Of a DNA stretch of 64,000 nucleotides, positions 16,701-24,649 are shown piece by piece; position 1 is the stretch's first letter; the number at the start of each line of letters is the position of its first letter. The DNA lies in contig DATNDR010000036.1 of NCBI GenBank assembly GCA_035606945.1, forward strand, positions 62,001 through 126,000, read 5' to 3'. Both the position numbers and the translations under genes were made by a program. Under the pieces are notes generated by a model. It searched no databases and had not been told where the DNA came from. It was given only the letters and a program-made list of their open reading frames with translations. The DNA is from GCA-003244245 sp035606945. GTDB taxonomy: Bacteria > Actinomycetota > Actinomycetes > Mycobacteriales > Pseudonocardiaceae.

Positions 16701-17531
16701 TCACGCTTCACGGGTGGCCGTCCGGGCCAGTGTCAGCGCGACCCCGATCACCAGGTAGCACCCTGCGCGGACAGTGCTGGAAACCAGCCCGGCCAGCGGC
16801 ATCGGGTCGCGCAGCACGTCGGTGATGGCAAACCAGCCCCGGGTGAGCAGCAGGGGCTGCAGCCAGTCCAGGGCCGGGATCGCGGAAAGCACTCCGAATC
16901 CGATCAGCCCGCCCAGCACGGCCGCGAGTACCACCAGCGGATGATCGGTGGCCGAGGACACCGCCAGCGCCACCGCACCGACTGCGGCGAGCTGTCCCAC
17001 CGTCCAGACCGCCGCCAGCGCCACTCGCATCAGCGCCGATCCCGGCCCGACTTCGGTGCCCGACAGGGTGAGCATGCCGTGGGTGCTGCTGGCAGGTCCG
17101 ACCAGGATCAAGCCAGTGACGATGCCGAGCACGGCCACCGAAGCGACCGCGGCGACCGCGACGGCCAGCACGCCGATCGACTTGACCAGGACCAGCCGGC
17201 TGCGGCTGATCGGCGCCAGCAGCAGTCCGCGCAGCGTCGCATGCGCGGACTCGCCGGCCAGGGCGTCGGCGGCGGCCATCGCCACGGCGAGCGGGAACAG
17301 CAGCGTCAGGCATATCGACAACGCCACCACCGGCAACACCAGCCCGTTACCGGCGACTTGGGTGAGCAGGCCGGCACTGGCTGGTGAGCCGGCAGCCGCG
17401 ATGCCGAGCCCGGTCACCACCGGGACCAGTGCCAGCAGGACCAAAGCGACCTGGGTGCGCGGCCGGCGCAGCACCCAGCGCAGCTCGCTGCGCAGCAGCC
17501 GACCCAGTGGGGCGCGCAGCCAAGTTGTCAC
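16701..17531 (-). CDS. ABC transporter permease (ABC-2 type)
   Basis: The protein has 276 residues with six predicted membrane helices and a cytoplasmic N-terminus (LGRLLRSELRWVLRRPRTQ). The ABC-2 pattern of a long loop after helix 2 (AAADALAGESAHATLRGLLL) fits exporters that gate on an ATPase partner. It overlaps the upstream ATPase gene by 4 bases, so both are made from one mRNA. The substrate cannot be told from sequence; these pairs often export lipids, peptides or drugs. Confidence 0.85.
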   Translation of the reverse strand: MTTWLRAPLGRLLRSELRWVLRRPRTQVALVLLALVPVVTGLGIAAAGSPASAGLLTQVAGNGLVLPVVALSICLTLLFPLAVAMAAADALAGESAHATLRGLLLAPISRSRLVLVKSIGVLAVAVAAVASVAVLGIVTGLILVGPASSTHGMLTLSGTEVGPGSALMRVALAAVWTVGQLAAVGAVALAVSSATDHPLVVLAAVLGGLIGFGVLSAIPALDWLQPLLLTRGWFAITDVLRDPMPLAGLVSSTVRAGCYLVIGVALTLARTATREA

Positions 17532-18448
17532 TGCCCGCTTCCCTCGGTCAACGTGGCGAACAGTTCGTCCAATCCGGTCCGCCGGCGCCGGACTTCATGT
17601 ACCGCGACCCCCGCGCCGACGAGCAACGCCACCACCGTGGGCGCCTCGGTGGTGGCCAACTCGACGCGGACTCCCTGCGAAGACGTGACGGCGCTGATCT
17701 CGGCCGCGTGCAGGGCCCGCATCGCGGCGGCGGCATCCGGGGTGCGCACGTCCAGCGTGGGTTTCTCGCCGTCGAGCAGGGCGGCCAACGATCCCGCGAC
17801 GATCAAGGAGCCGCGGTCGAGCACCGCCACATGGGTGCAGGTGGACTCCACTTCGGCGAGCAGGTGCGAGGACACCAGCACGGTGGCCCCTTCGGAGCGC
17901 AGTTCGGCGATGATTCGCCGGACATCCCGGGTGCCGGCGGGGTCCAGCCCATTCGTCGGCTCGTCGAGCACCACCAGCCGGCGCGGCACCAGCAGCACCG
18001 CGGCCAGTCCCAGCCGCTGTTTCATGCCCAGCGAGTACGCACGGTAACGGCGCTCTGCCGCACCCGCCAGACCCACGCGGTGCAGCGCCCGCTCCACGGC
18101 ATCCGGGATCGCCCGGGAAGCCAGCAGCGGCTCGGCTGCCGCGCACCGCCGAAGGTTGTCCCGACCGGACATAAACGGGTGAAAACCGGGGCCCTCCACG
18201 AGCGCGCCCACCTGCGGCAGCACCCGCCCGGCGGCGGCCGGTACCGGTGCACCGAGTAATTCCACGGTGCCCGCGGTAGGCCTGGACAACGCCAGCAACA
18301 GGCGGATCAACGTGGTCTTGCCCGAGCCGTTGGGACCGAGCACGCCCATCACCGCGCCCGCCGGGACGTCGAGGTCCACGCCGCAGACCGCAACGGTGGC
18401 ACCGAACACCTTGCGCAGACCTCGGACCCGGATCGCCGCTTCCGTCAC
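17528..18448 (-). CDS. ABC transporter ATP-binding protein
   Basis: The protein has 306 residues. Walker A GPNGSGKT lies at 38-45, a variant signature YSLGMKQRLGLAA replaces LSGGQ, and Walker B RRLVVLDEPTNGLDPAG and the H-loop VSSHLLAEVE are present. A C-terminal extension of about 80 residues after the ATPase fold is typical of the DrrA/CcmA-type exporters. It is coupled to the permease by a 4-base overlap. Confidence 0.92.
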   Translation of the reverse strand: MTEAAIRVRGLRKVFGATVAVCGVDLDVPAGAVMGVLGPNGSGKTTLIRLLLALSRPTAGTVELLGAPVPAAAGRVLPQVGALVEGPGFHPFMSGRDNLRRCAAAEPLLASRAIPDAVERALHRVGLAGAAERRYRAYSLGMKQRLGLAAVLLVPRRLVVLDEPTNGLDPAGTRDVRRIIAELRSEGATVLVSSHLLAEVESTCTHVAVLDRGSLIVAGSLAALLDGEKPTLDVRTPDAAAAMRALHAAEISAVTSSQGVRVELATTEAPTVVALLVGAGVAVHEVRRRRTGLDELFATLTEGSGQ

Positions 18449-18617
18449 CAGGTGTATCCCTGGGTCATGTGTGCCTTACGGGCACGATTGCCGGCGGAAT
18501 CATGGTGAGCAAGCCGACATCATCGGCACCGTCCTGGAGGAAGCACATGGGCGGTGCCAGTGTGCCATGAGTTCCCTACTGCTCCGGATGAAATCTGGTA
18601 CGGCTAGCCTGCTCTAC

Positions 18618-20324
18618 TTACCGCGCGTGCTTCTCCAGACCAAGCTGCTCGCGGAGCCGGTACGGGCTCATCAGGGCCGCCGCGGGCTGCCCCGCCCGCT
18701 GAGTTTGCAGCAGGATCGCTTCGATGTCGTCGATCATGCTGCGCAGCTCGGCGCGGGCCGCGGGATCCGTGGAACCGGCCGCTTGCCGCGGGCTCAGATC
18801 ACCGATGATTCCGGGAGTGTCCAGCCAGCTTGTTTCGGAATCGCGGCTCAGTTGCTCGGCAGCGTCGGCTTCGCCGGCAGCGCTCTCCTCGACGAAGTAG
18901 CTGTCCACGATGAGAGTTCGGGCTTCGCGGTCGCCGGGATCCTGGCTGAGACGCTCGGCGTGCCGGTCCTGTTCGCGGGCATCAGGAGCGACCTCGCGCA
19001 ACTGATCTTCCAGACCGGTGAGCCGAGCCGGTGAGTTCGCAGCGAGGGTGAACTGCTCGCCGGTGCGTGCGATCACGCCGAGGTTCAGCACCCGCCCATC
19101 AGGTTCATGCCGGTGCCAGCCGAGCATGTCCTCACCGGTGCGGGCCAGCCGTTCGCTGAGGTGGTCGAAGGCCTGCTGTGGGTGGGGCACGCGGTACGTG
19201 ACGCGGCATTCGTAGACCTCGTCGCCGTCACTGTTGCGGAACTGGATGGGCGGTTCCGGGCCGAGGAAATCGGCGATCTTCTCCGGAGGTGGATCTGACG
19301 CGAGCAGATCGGCCAGCTCCCGGCGGCGCTGCCGGGGAACCCCCACGGGTACTGCGAACAGGCGGGGCTGGGAGCGGTCGTGCAAGATCCGCCCGCAGAA
19401 CAAGTCCAGCCGCTGGGCGGACTCCGAGAACAGCTTGTCGGTCAGCTGGATCTGCTCCCCGTCCGGCAGCACCCGCAGCGTGACGCCGCCGTCGGGCTGG
19501 ACCTCGACGGCCTCGTAGAGGGCCACCGGGACCTGCCGCCAGTCGTCGATGAGTTCGCGTTCGTCCTCGTGCAGCCAGTGGCCCCGGGCGGCGAGGAATC
19601 TGTCTACCAGGCCGCCCCGGAACAGGGCCAGATCCAGCAGGAACATCGCATGCTCTGCGGCGTTGCCGGCGCGCTCGATCAGCGATGTGATCACCTCGAG
19701 CCCCGGAGCGCGCTCGGCGTAGGTGCCCAGCAGTGCGTAGACGAGCTGGGCTCGGGCGCTCAGTGGCGGCAACGCGTCGCGCAGGCAGCAGGCCTTGAAC
19801 TTGCGGCCTGACCCGCACGGGCAGGCGCTGTTGCGCCCCACGTCGCTGGCATGGTCAGTGGCGGCCATGGCCTCGCTGAGCCCCGGCCGCAGCGGGCCGG
19901 GTTGCTCGGCGCGCCGCAGGTACCGGTCCGCGACGGCGTAGTCGCCGCGGACCGCAGCGTACTGGGCGCCGTCATGCAGCGCCGGCTCCAGGCCGGGGCG
20001 CAGCGTCAACGCCTCGTTGATCAGGTCGCGGGCGGTGGTGGAATCACCGGAGCCTTCAGCGGCGCGTGCCGTGACGAGCGCGACGGCCGCCTTCTCCTCC
20101 CGGCTGCGAGCCTGCGAGCGCAGCGCGGCCAGCTGTACCTCGATCACGCCGCCGCGGGCGGTGTGGCATTCGATCCGGCCGGACAGAAAGCCCAGCGCGC
20201 TATCGGTCGCCGACGCCAGCGCATCAAGCACGAACCGGACGCCATCCGGCTCCAGCCCGTTCGGATCGATCACCGTCCGCACGACGGTCTCGACGTCGAT
20301 CAGCACCTCATCCTCAGCAGCCAC
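18618..20324 (-). CDS. SEC-C zinc-motif protein
   Basis: The protein has about 568 residues. A helical, TPR-like N-terminal part (about 60-150) is followed by a SEC-C zinc site GRNSACPCGSGRKFKACC, with cysteines at 168, 170, 179 and 180. The remaining 380 residues contain no motif I recognise. The SEC-C motif occurs at the C-terminus of SecA and in many uncharacterised proteins that touch the translation or secretion machinery. The GTG at 20324 was chosen; another GTG lies three codons upstream at 20333. The gene is divergent from the Nudix gene, with a perfect 21-bp-arm palindrome between them. Confidence 0.7.
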   Translation of the reverse strand: MAAEDEVLIDVETVVRTVIDPNGLEPDGVRFVLDALASATDSALGFLSGRIECHTARGGVIEVQLAALRSQARSREEKAAVALVTARAAEGSGDSTTARDLINEALTLRPGLEPALHDGAQYAAVRGDYAVADRYLRRAEQPGPLRPGLSEAMAATDHASDVGRNSACPCGSGRKFKACCLRDALPPLSARAQLVYALLGTYAERAPGLEVITSLIERAGNAAEHAMFLLDLALFRGGLVDRFLAARGHWLHEDERELIDDWRQVPVALYEAVEVQPDGGVTLRVLPDGEQIQLTDKLFSESAQRLDLFCGRILHDRSQPRLFAVPVGVPRQRRRELADLLASDPPPEKIADFLGPEPPIQFRNSDGDEVYECRVTYRVPHPQQAFDHLSERLARTGEDMLGWHRHEPDGRVLNLGVIARTGEQFTLAANSPARLTGLEDQLREVAPDAREQDRHAERLSQDPGDREARTLIVDSYFVEESAAGEADAAEQLSRDSETSWLDTPGIIGDLSPRQAAGSTDPAARAELRSMIDDIEAILLQTQRAGQPAAALMSPYRLREQLGLEKHAR

Positions 20325-20359
20325 GCCCAGCACCCTACTGCCGGAACGTTCGCCACTCC

Positions 20360-20419
20360 CGACATGGAGACATATCGGGGTACCGGGACGGCCGAAAACC
20401 CCGATATGTCTCCATGTCG
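20360..20419. repeat. Palindromic repeat family, copy A
   Basis: A perfect 21-bp arm CGACATGGAGACATATCGGG(G) at 20360-20380 pairs with 20399-20419 across an 18-nt loop. It lies between two divergent start codons, about 35 nt from each, so it is not a terminator of either. Three more copies occur at 60.9, 63.5 and 63.9 kb. Confidence 0.9.
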
Positions 20420-20453
20420 CGGAGGGGACAGGCAGGGGAGGGAGGATGGGGTC

Positions 20454-20873
20454 ATGCGGCAGGTGGTGGCAGCAGCTCTGGTGCGGGATGGCCGGGTGCT
20501 CGCCCAGCAGCGGGCGTACCCGCCGGAGGCTGCGGGCCGCTGGGAGCTGCCGGGCGGCCGGGTCGAGCCGGGGGAGAGTGCCGTGGATGCGCTGATCCGG
20601 GAGTGCCGCGAGGAACTCGCGGTCGACGTCGTCCCCGGCGAACAGGTCGGGCCCGACGTGCCGTTGCCCGGCGGTTACACGCTGCGAGTACATGTTGCGC
20701 GCCTGGCCCAGCCAGCGGCTATCCCGAGCCCGGTGGAGCATGCGGCGCTGCGGTGGGTGAGCCGAACTGAGCTGGCCGAGCTGGACTGGCTGGACGCCGA
20801 CCGTGCCGTCCTGCCCGATCTCCAAACACTACTGAAGGCCCAGGACAACGGACGCTCCGGTGGCTGCGGGTAA
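20454..20873 (+). CDS. MutT-type Nudix hydrolase
   Basis: The protein has 139 residues. The Nudix box is complete except for one residue: GRVEPGE, then seven residues, then RECREELAV, with Ala where the consensus has Gly. The N-terminus (QVVAAALVRDGRVLAQQR) and GRWELPGG match MutT-like enzymes that clean oxidised or unusual nucleoside triphosphates. The ATG at 20454 follows a GGGAGGGAGG stretch. It lies 37 bp before typA, as part of the same direction of transcription. Confidence 0.88.
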   Translation: MRQVVAAALVRDGRVLAQQRAYPPEAAGRWELPGGRVEPGESAVDALIRECREELAVDVVPGEQVGPDVPLPGGYTLRVHVARLAQPAAIPSPVEHAALRWVSRTELAELDWLDADRAVLPDLQTLLKAQDNGRSGGCG

Positions 20874-20910
20874 CCTTGAGGTTTCCCGGCTTTCATTGAG
20901 GAGTTCCCGC

Positions 20911-22809
20911 GTGCCCACTGCCGCCCCTGCCCGCATGCGCACCGACCTGCGCAATGTGGCCATCGTCGCGCACGTCGATCATGGTAAGACGACGCTGGTG
21001 GACGCCATGCTGCGGCAATCCGGCGCCGTCGCCGGGCGAACCGAGCTGGACCGGGTACTGGATTCCGGTGACCTGGAGCGGGAGAAGGGCATCACGATTC
21101 TGGCCAAGAACACCGCGGTCACCTGGTCCACCCCGGACGGTCCCGTCACGATCAACGTGGTGGACACGCCGGGGCATGCCGACTTCGGTGGCGAGGTAGA
21201 GCGCGGGCTGTCCATGGTGGACGGTGTGTTGCTGCTCGTCGACGCCAGCGAGGGTCCCCTGCCGCAGACGCGCTTCGTACTGCGCAAGGCGCTGGCCGCG
21301 CAGTTGCCGGTCGTGCTGGTGGTGAACAAGGTGGACCGGCCGGACGCCCGGATCGAAGCGGTGGTCGAGGAGACCCACGATCTGCTGCTGGATCTCGCTG
21401 CCGACCTGGAAACGGCCGCGGCGGAGCACGTGCTGGACATGCCGGTGCTCTACGCCAGCGCCCGCGCCGGCCGGGCTAGCCGCACCCGACCGCGCGACGG
21501 CGACATGCCCGACGCCGAGGACCTCACCCCACTGTTCGAGGCCATCCTCACCCACGTGCCGCCGCCCGCCGGTGATGCGCAGGCGCCGCTGCAGGCGCAC
21601 GTCACCAACCTCGACGCATCGAGTTTCCTGGGCCGGATCGCGCTGTGCCGCGTCCGCGCCGGCCGGCTGCGCAAAGGCCAGATGGTCGCGTGGTGCCGGG
21701 AGGACGGATCGATCCGGCCGGTCAAGATCACCGAGCTGCTGCGCACCGAGGGGCTCGACCGGGTCCCGGCGGCCAGCGCCAAAGCGGGTGACCTCATCGC
21801 CATTGCCGGCATCGCGGAGATCACCATCGGGGACACCCTGGCCGAGCTCGACGATCCGCACCCGCTGCCCAGGATCACCGTGGATGAGCCGGTGATCGCG
21901 ATGACGATCGGGATCAACACCAGCCCGCTGGCCGGTCGCGGTGGCGGCCGCAAGCTCACCGCCCGCCTGGTACGCAGCCGGCTGGACGCCGAGCTGGTCG
22001 GCAACGTGAGCGTCCGGGTCTCACCCACTGAGTCGCCCGATACCTGGGAAGTGCAGGGTCGCGGTGAGCTGGCGCTGGCCGTGTTGGTGGAGACCATGCG
22101 GCGGGAGGGCTTCGAGCTCACCGTGGGCAAGCCCCAGGTCGTGACTCGTATGGTGGACGGCGCCCGGCATGAACCGTATGAGTTCCTCACCATCGACGTC
22201 CCCGAGGAGCACGTCGGGGCCGTGACCCAGTTGCTGGCTGCGCGTAAGGGCCGGCTGGAGCAGTTGGGCGCGGTATCCGGAGACGGTTGGGTGCGGCTGG
22301 AGTTCTCCGTGCCGTCCCGGGGGCTGATCGGCTTTCGCACCGAGTTCCTCACCATAACCCGAGGCACCGGCATCGCCCACCATGTCTTCGATGGCTACCG
22401 CCCGTGGGCCGGTGAGCTGCGCACCCGCCGCTCCGGATCGTTGGTCGCCGACCGGCCGGGAGCGGTCACCGGCTACGCGTTGGCGCAACTGGCTGACCGG
22501 GGGACCTTCTTCATGGAGCCGGGCGCGGCTGTCTACGCCGGGATGGTGGTCGGCGAGAACCCCCGTGCTGAGGACCTGGATCTCAACGTGTGCCGGGAAC
22601 GCAAGCTCACCAACATGCGCTCGTCCACCGGCGAGGAACTCGAACGGCTGGCCCGGCCGCGGATCCTCGGGCTGGAGGAGGCATTGGAATTCTGTGCCGC
22701 CGACGAGTGCGTCGAGGTCGCACCCGATGTGGTGCGGGTGCGCAAGGTGGTCCTGGATCCCAACCAGCGCGCCCGCCAGCGGTCCCGCGAGCGGGCGGCA
22801 CGGGTTTAG
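20911..22809 (+). CDS. typA: Ribosome-associated GTPase TypA/BipA
   Basis: The protein has 632 residues. It is a translational GTPase of the EF-G fold that binds ribosomes and helps large-subunit assembly and stress growth. The P-loop AHVDHGKTTL lies near residue 20, followed by the switch VVDTPGHADFGGEVERGL and the G4 VNKVDRPDAR. The C-terminal TypA-specific region contains LRTRRSGSLV and VCRERKLTNMRSS. The GTG at 20911 has GAGGAG 8 nt upstream; the frame stays open earlier. It is followed by lpqW-like genes, the same order as in mycobacteria. Confidence 0.95.
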   Translation: MPTAAPARMRTDLRNVAIVAHVDHGKTTLVDAMLRQSGAVAGRTELDRVLDSGDLEREKGITILAKNTAVTWSTPDGPVTINVVDTPGHADFGGEVERGLSMVDGVLLLVDASEGPLPQTRFVLRKALAAQLPVVLVVNKVDRPDARIEAVVEETHDLLLDLAADLETAAAEHVLDMPVLYASARAGRASRTRPRDGDMPDAEDLTPLFEAILTHVPPPAGDAQAPLQAHVTNLDASSFLGRIALCRVRAGRLRKGQMVAWCREDGSIRPVKITELLRTEGLDRVPAASAKAGDLIAIAGIAEITIGDTLAELDDPHPLPRITVDEPVIAMTIGINTSPLAGRGGGRKLTARLVRSRLDAELVGNVSVRVSPTESPDTWEVQGRGELALAVLVETMRREGFELTVGKPQVVTRMVDGARHEPYEFLTIDVPEEHVGAVTQLLAARKGRLEQLGAVSGDGWVRLEFSVPSRGLIGFRTEFLTITRGTGIAHHVFDGYRPWAGELRTRRSGSLVADRPGAVTGYALAQLADRGTFFMEPGAAVYAGMVVGENPRAEDLDLNVCRERKLTNMRSSTGEELERLARPRILGLEEALEFCAADECVEVAPDVVRVRKVVLDPNQRARQRSRERAARV

Positions 22810-22871
22810 CGCGGTTGCCACCACACCCCGGTCGCTGCCTGGGAGATCGGCCTGCGGCAGCATGTCGCCTC

Positions 22872-24632
22872 GTGAGAATGCCCGGCGGTGCGCGCAGGGC
22901 GGTGACGGCGCTGATCTTCAGCGCTGCGGTCGCCGCGATCGTGGCGTGCGCCCCGCAGCCGCCACCGCTGGGCGCGCCCCGGGCCACGATCTCCTCGGTC
23001 TCGCCGCCGCTGGTCAAGGAAGTGGTGCTCGGCGTCGATCGGTTGACCAGCGGTTTCAACCCGCACACCCTGGCCGACCTGACGCCGGTCTCGGAGGCGG
23101 TTGCAGGGCTGCTGCTGCCCTCGGCTTTTCACCAGGCACCGGCCGGCCAGTGGGTGGTCGATCACACGCTGCTGACGTCCGCGGAGGTCACGAGCACAGC
23201 GCCGTTCACGGTCACCTACCGGATCCGGCGTAATGCGCAGTGGTCGGACAGCACCCCCATCGGAGCCGACGACTTCGAGTATCTCGCTGCGCAGATGCGC
23301 AGCCAGCCCGGCGTGGTGGATTCGGCCGGTTACCAGCTGATCGACCAGGTGATCTCCCGGGATGGTGGCAAGACCGTCGAGGTGGTTTTCAACCGCCCGT
23401 ACGCCGGCTGGCGCACTCTTTTTCGCCACCTGCTACCCGCTCATCTGCTCAAGGACGCGCCCGGCGGTTGGAGCAAGGCGCTCGACGCCGGGGTGCCGGT
23501 CTCCGGTGGCCCGTTCGCGCTGACCTCGGTCGACCGGTCCCGCGGCGAGATCGTGCTGGAGCGCAACGACCGGTACTGGGACGCCCCGACGCAGGTGGGC
23601 CGGATCCGGTTGCGGCAGGGCAGCGAAGCGGCCCTGATCGAGGCGTTGCGCACCGGTGGGGTGCAAGGTGCCCTGTTCGGACGCCCCAATGCCATCACCG
23701 TGTCGCTGCTGCGCTCGGCCAACCTGGGGGTGAGCCCGACTGTCGTGCCGCAGCCGGTGCTCGTCTCCGTGCTGCTGCGACCGGCCAGCCGGGTGTTGAG
23801 CGATCAACGGATGCGCACCGCGGTGGCCGCGGTGCTCGACCGGGCGTCGCTGATCGCCACCGGGGTGGGCAGCGGCCCCTCCGCGGCGCTGCGGGCCGAT
23901 TCGGCGGTCCTCGCCCCCTCTGCCCCGGATTACCACCCCACCGCACCGGTCGCCGGAGTACCGGTGGCGCCGGATCCGGACGCCACCCGCCGGTTGCTCA
24001 CCGATGCCGGGTACACCCGTGGACCAGCTGGCTGGCAACGCGCCGGGCAGCCGCTGCGGCTGGTGGTGGCCGCGCCGGCGAACCGCGAGCCGTACGGCAC
24101 CCTCGCCGCCCGGGTGGTGGATCAGCTACGGACCGCCGGGATCGACGCCGAGCTGCGCGAAGTCGACGCAGATGAGCTTTTCGGCACCCTGCTCGGCCCG
24201 AGCTCGGACGCCGGAGTCGCAGTATCGCCACGCGGCGCCACCGCCCAGACGTTCCCCGCTTCAGTGGCCACGCCGGATGTCGACATCGTGGTGCTGCCGC
24301 AGCCCGCGGCCGGGCACCCCGCCACTGAGCTGGAATCGTGGTACGGCTGTCCGCTGGTGGTGCCGGCCAGGCTGGCGCCGGCGCCGCCCAACCCGGCTCA
24401 GTTCTGCGATCTGACCCTGCAGCCGATGATCGAGCAGGCGCTGACCCAGGACGACCCGGCAGGCCCGGTGCCTGCCACCCTGGAAGCGGCGCTGTGGGAG
24501 CGCGCTGTGACGATCCCGCTGTATCAGCCGGCGTCATTGCTCATCACCACCACTGCGCTGCCCGACGTGGCCCCGGGCACGCCGCTGGAAGGTCCCCTCG
24601 ACGGCGCTGCTCGCTGGCAGCTGCGCTCGTGA
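22872..24632 (+). CDS. lpqW: LpqW-like lipoprotein (family 5 substrate-binding fold)
   Basis: The protein has about 586 residues. The N-terminus is a lipoprotein signal with lipobox IVAC (VTALIFSAAVAAIVACAP), so it should be anchored outside the membrane. The rest is a family 5 (oligopeptide/dipeptide) binding-protein fold: VTYRIRRNAQWSDSTPI, PVSGGPFALTSVDR and RNDRYWDAPTQVGRIRL. There is no permease or ATPase nearby. The position behind typA matches mycobacterial lpqW, a lipoprotein that channels polyprenyl-linked mannose towards lipoarabinomannan rather than importing peptides. The GTG at 22872 (or ATG at 22878) is the start. Its stop overlaps a GTG of the next gene. Confidence 0.75.
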   Translation: MRMPGGARRAVTALIFSAAVAAIVACAPQPPPLGAPRATISSVSPPLVKEVVLGVDRLTSGFNPHTLADLTPVSEAVAGLLLPSAFHQAPAGQWVVDHTLLTSAEVTSTAPFTVTYRIRRNAQWSDSTPIGADDFEYLAAQMRSQPGVVDSAGYQLIDQVISRDGGKTVEVVFNRPYAGWRTLFRHLLPAHLLKDAPGGWSKALDAGVPVSGGPFALTSVDRSRGEIVLERNDRYWDAPTQVGRIRLRQGSEAALIEALRTGGVQGALFGRPNAITVSLLRSANLGVSPTVVPQPVLVSVLLRPASRVLSDQRMRTAVAAVLDRASLIATGVGSGPSAALRADSAVLAPSAPDYHPTAPVAGVPVAPDPDATRRLLTDAGYTRGPAGWQRAGQPLRLVVAAPANREPYGTLAARVVDQLRTAGIDAELREVDADELFGTLLGPSSDAGVAVSPRGATAQTFPASVATPDVDIVVLPQPAAGHPATELESWYGCPLVVPARLAPAPPNPAQFCDLTLQPMIEQALTQDDPAGPVPATLEAALWERAVTIPLYQPASLLITTTALPDVAPGTPLEGPLDGAARWQLRS

Positions 24633-24649
24633 TACCGGGAGGTAACCAG

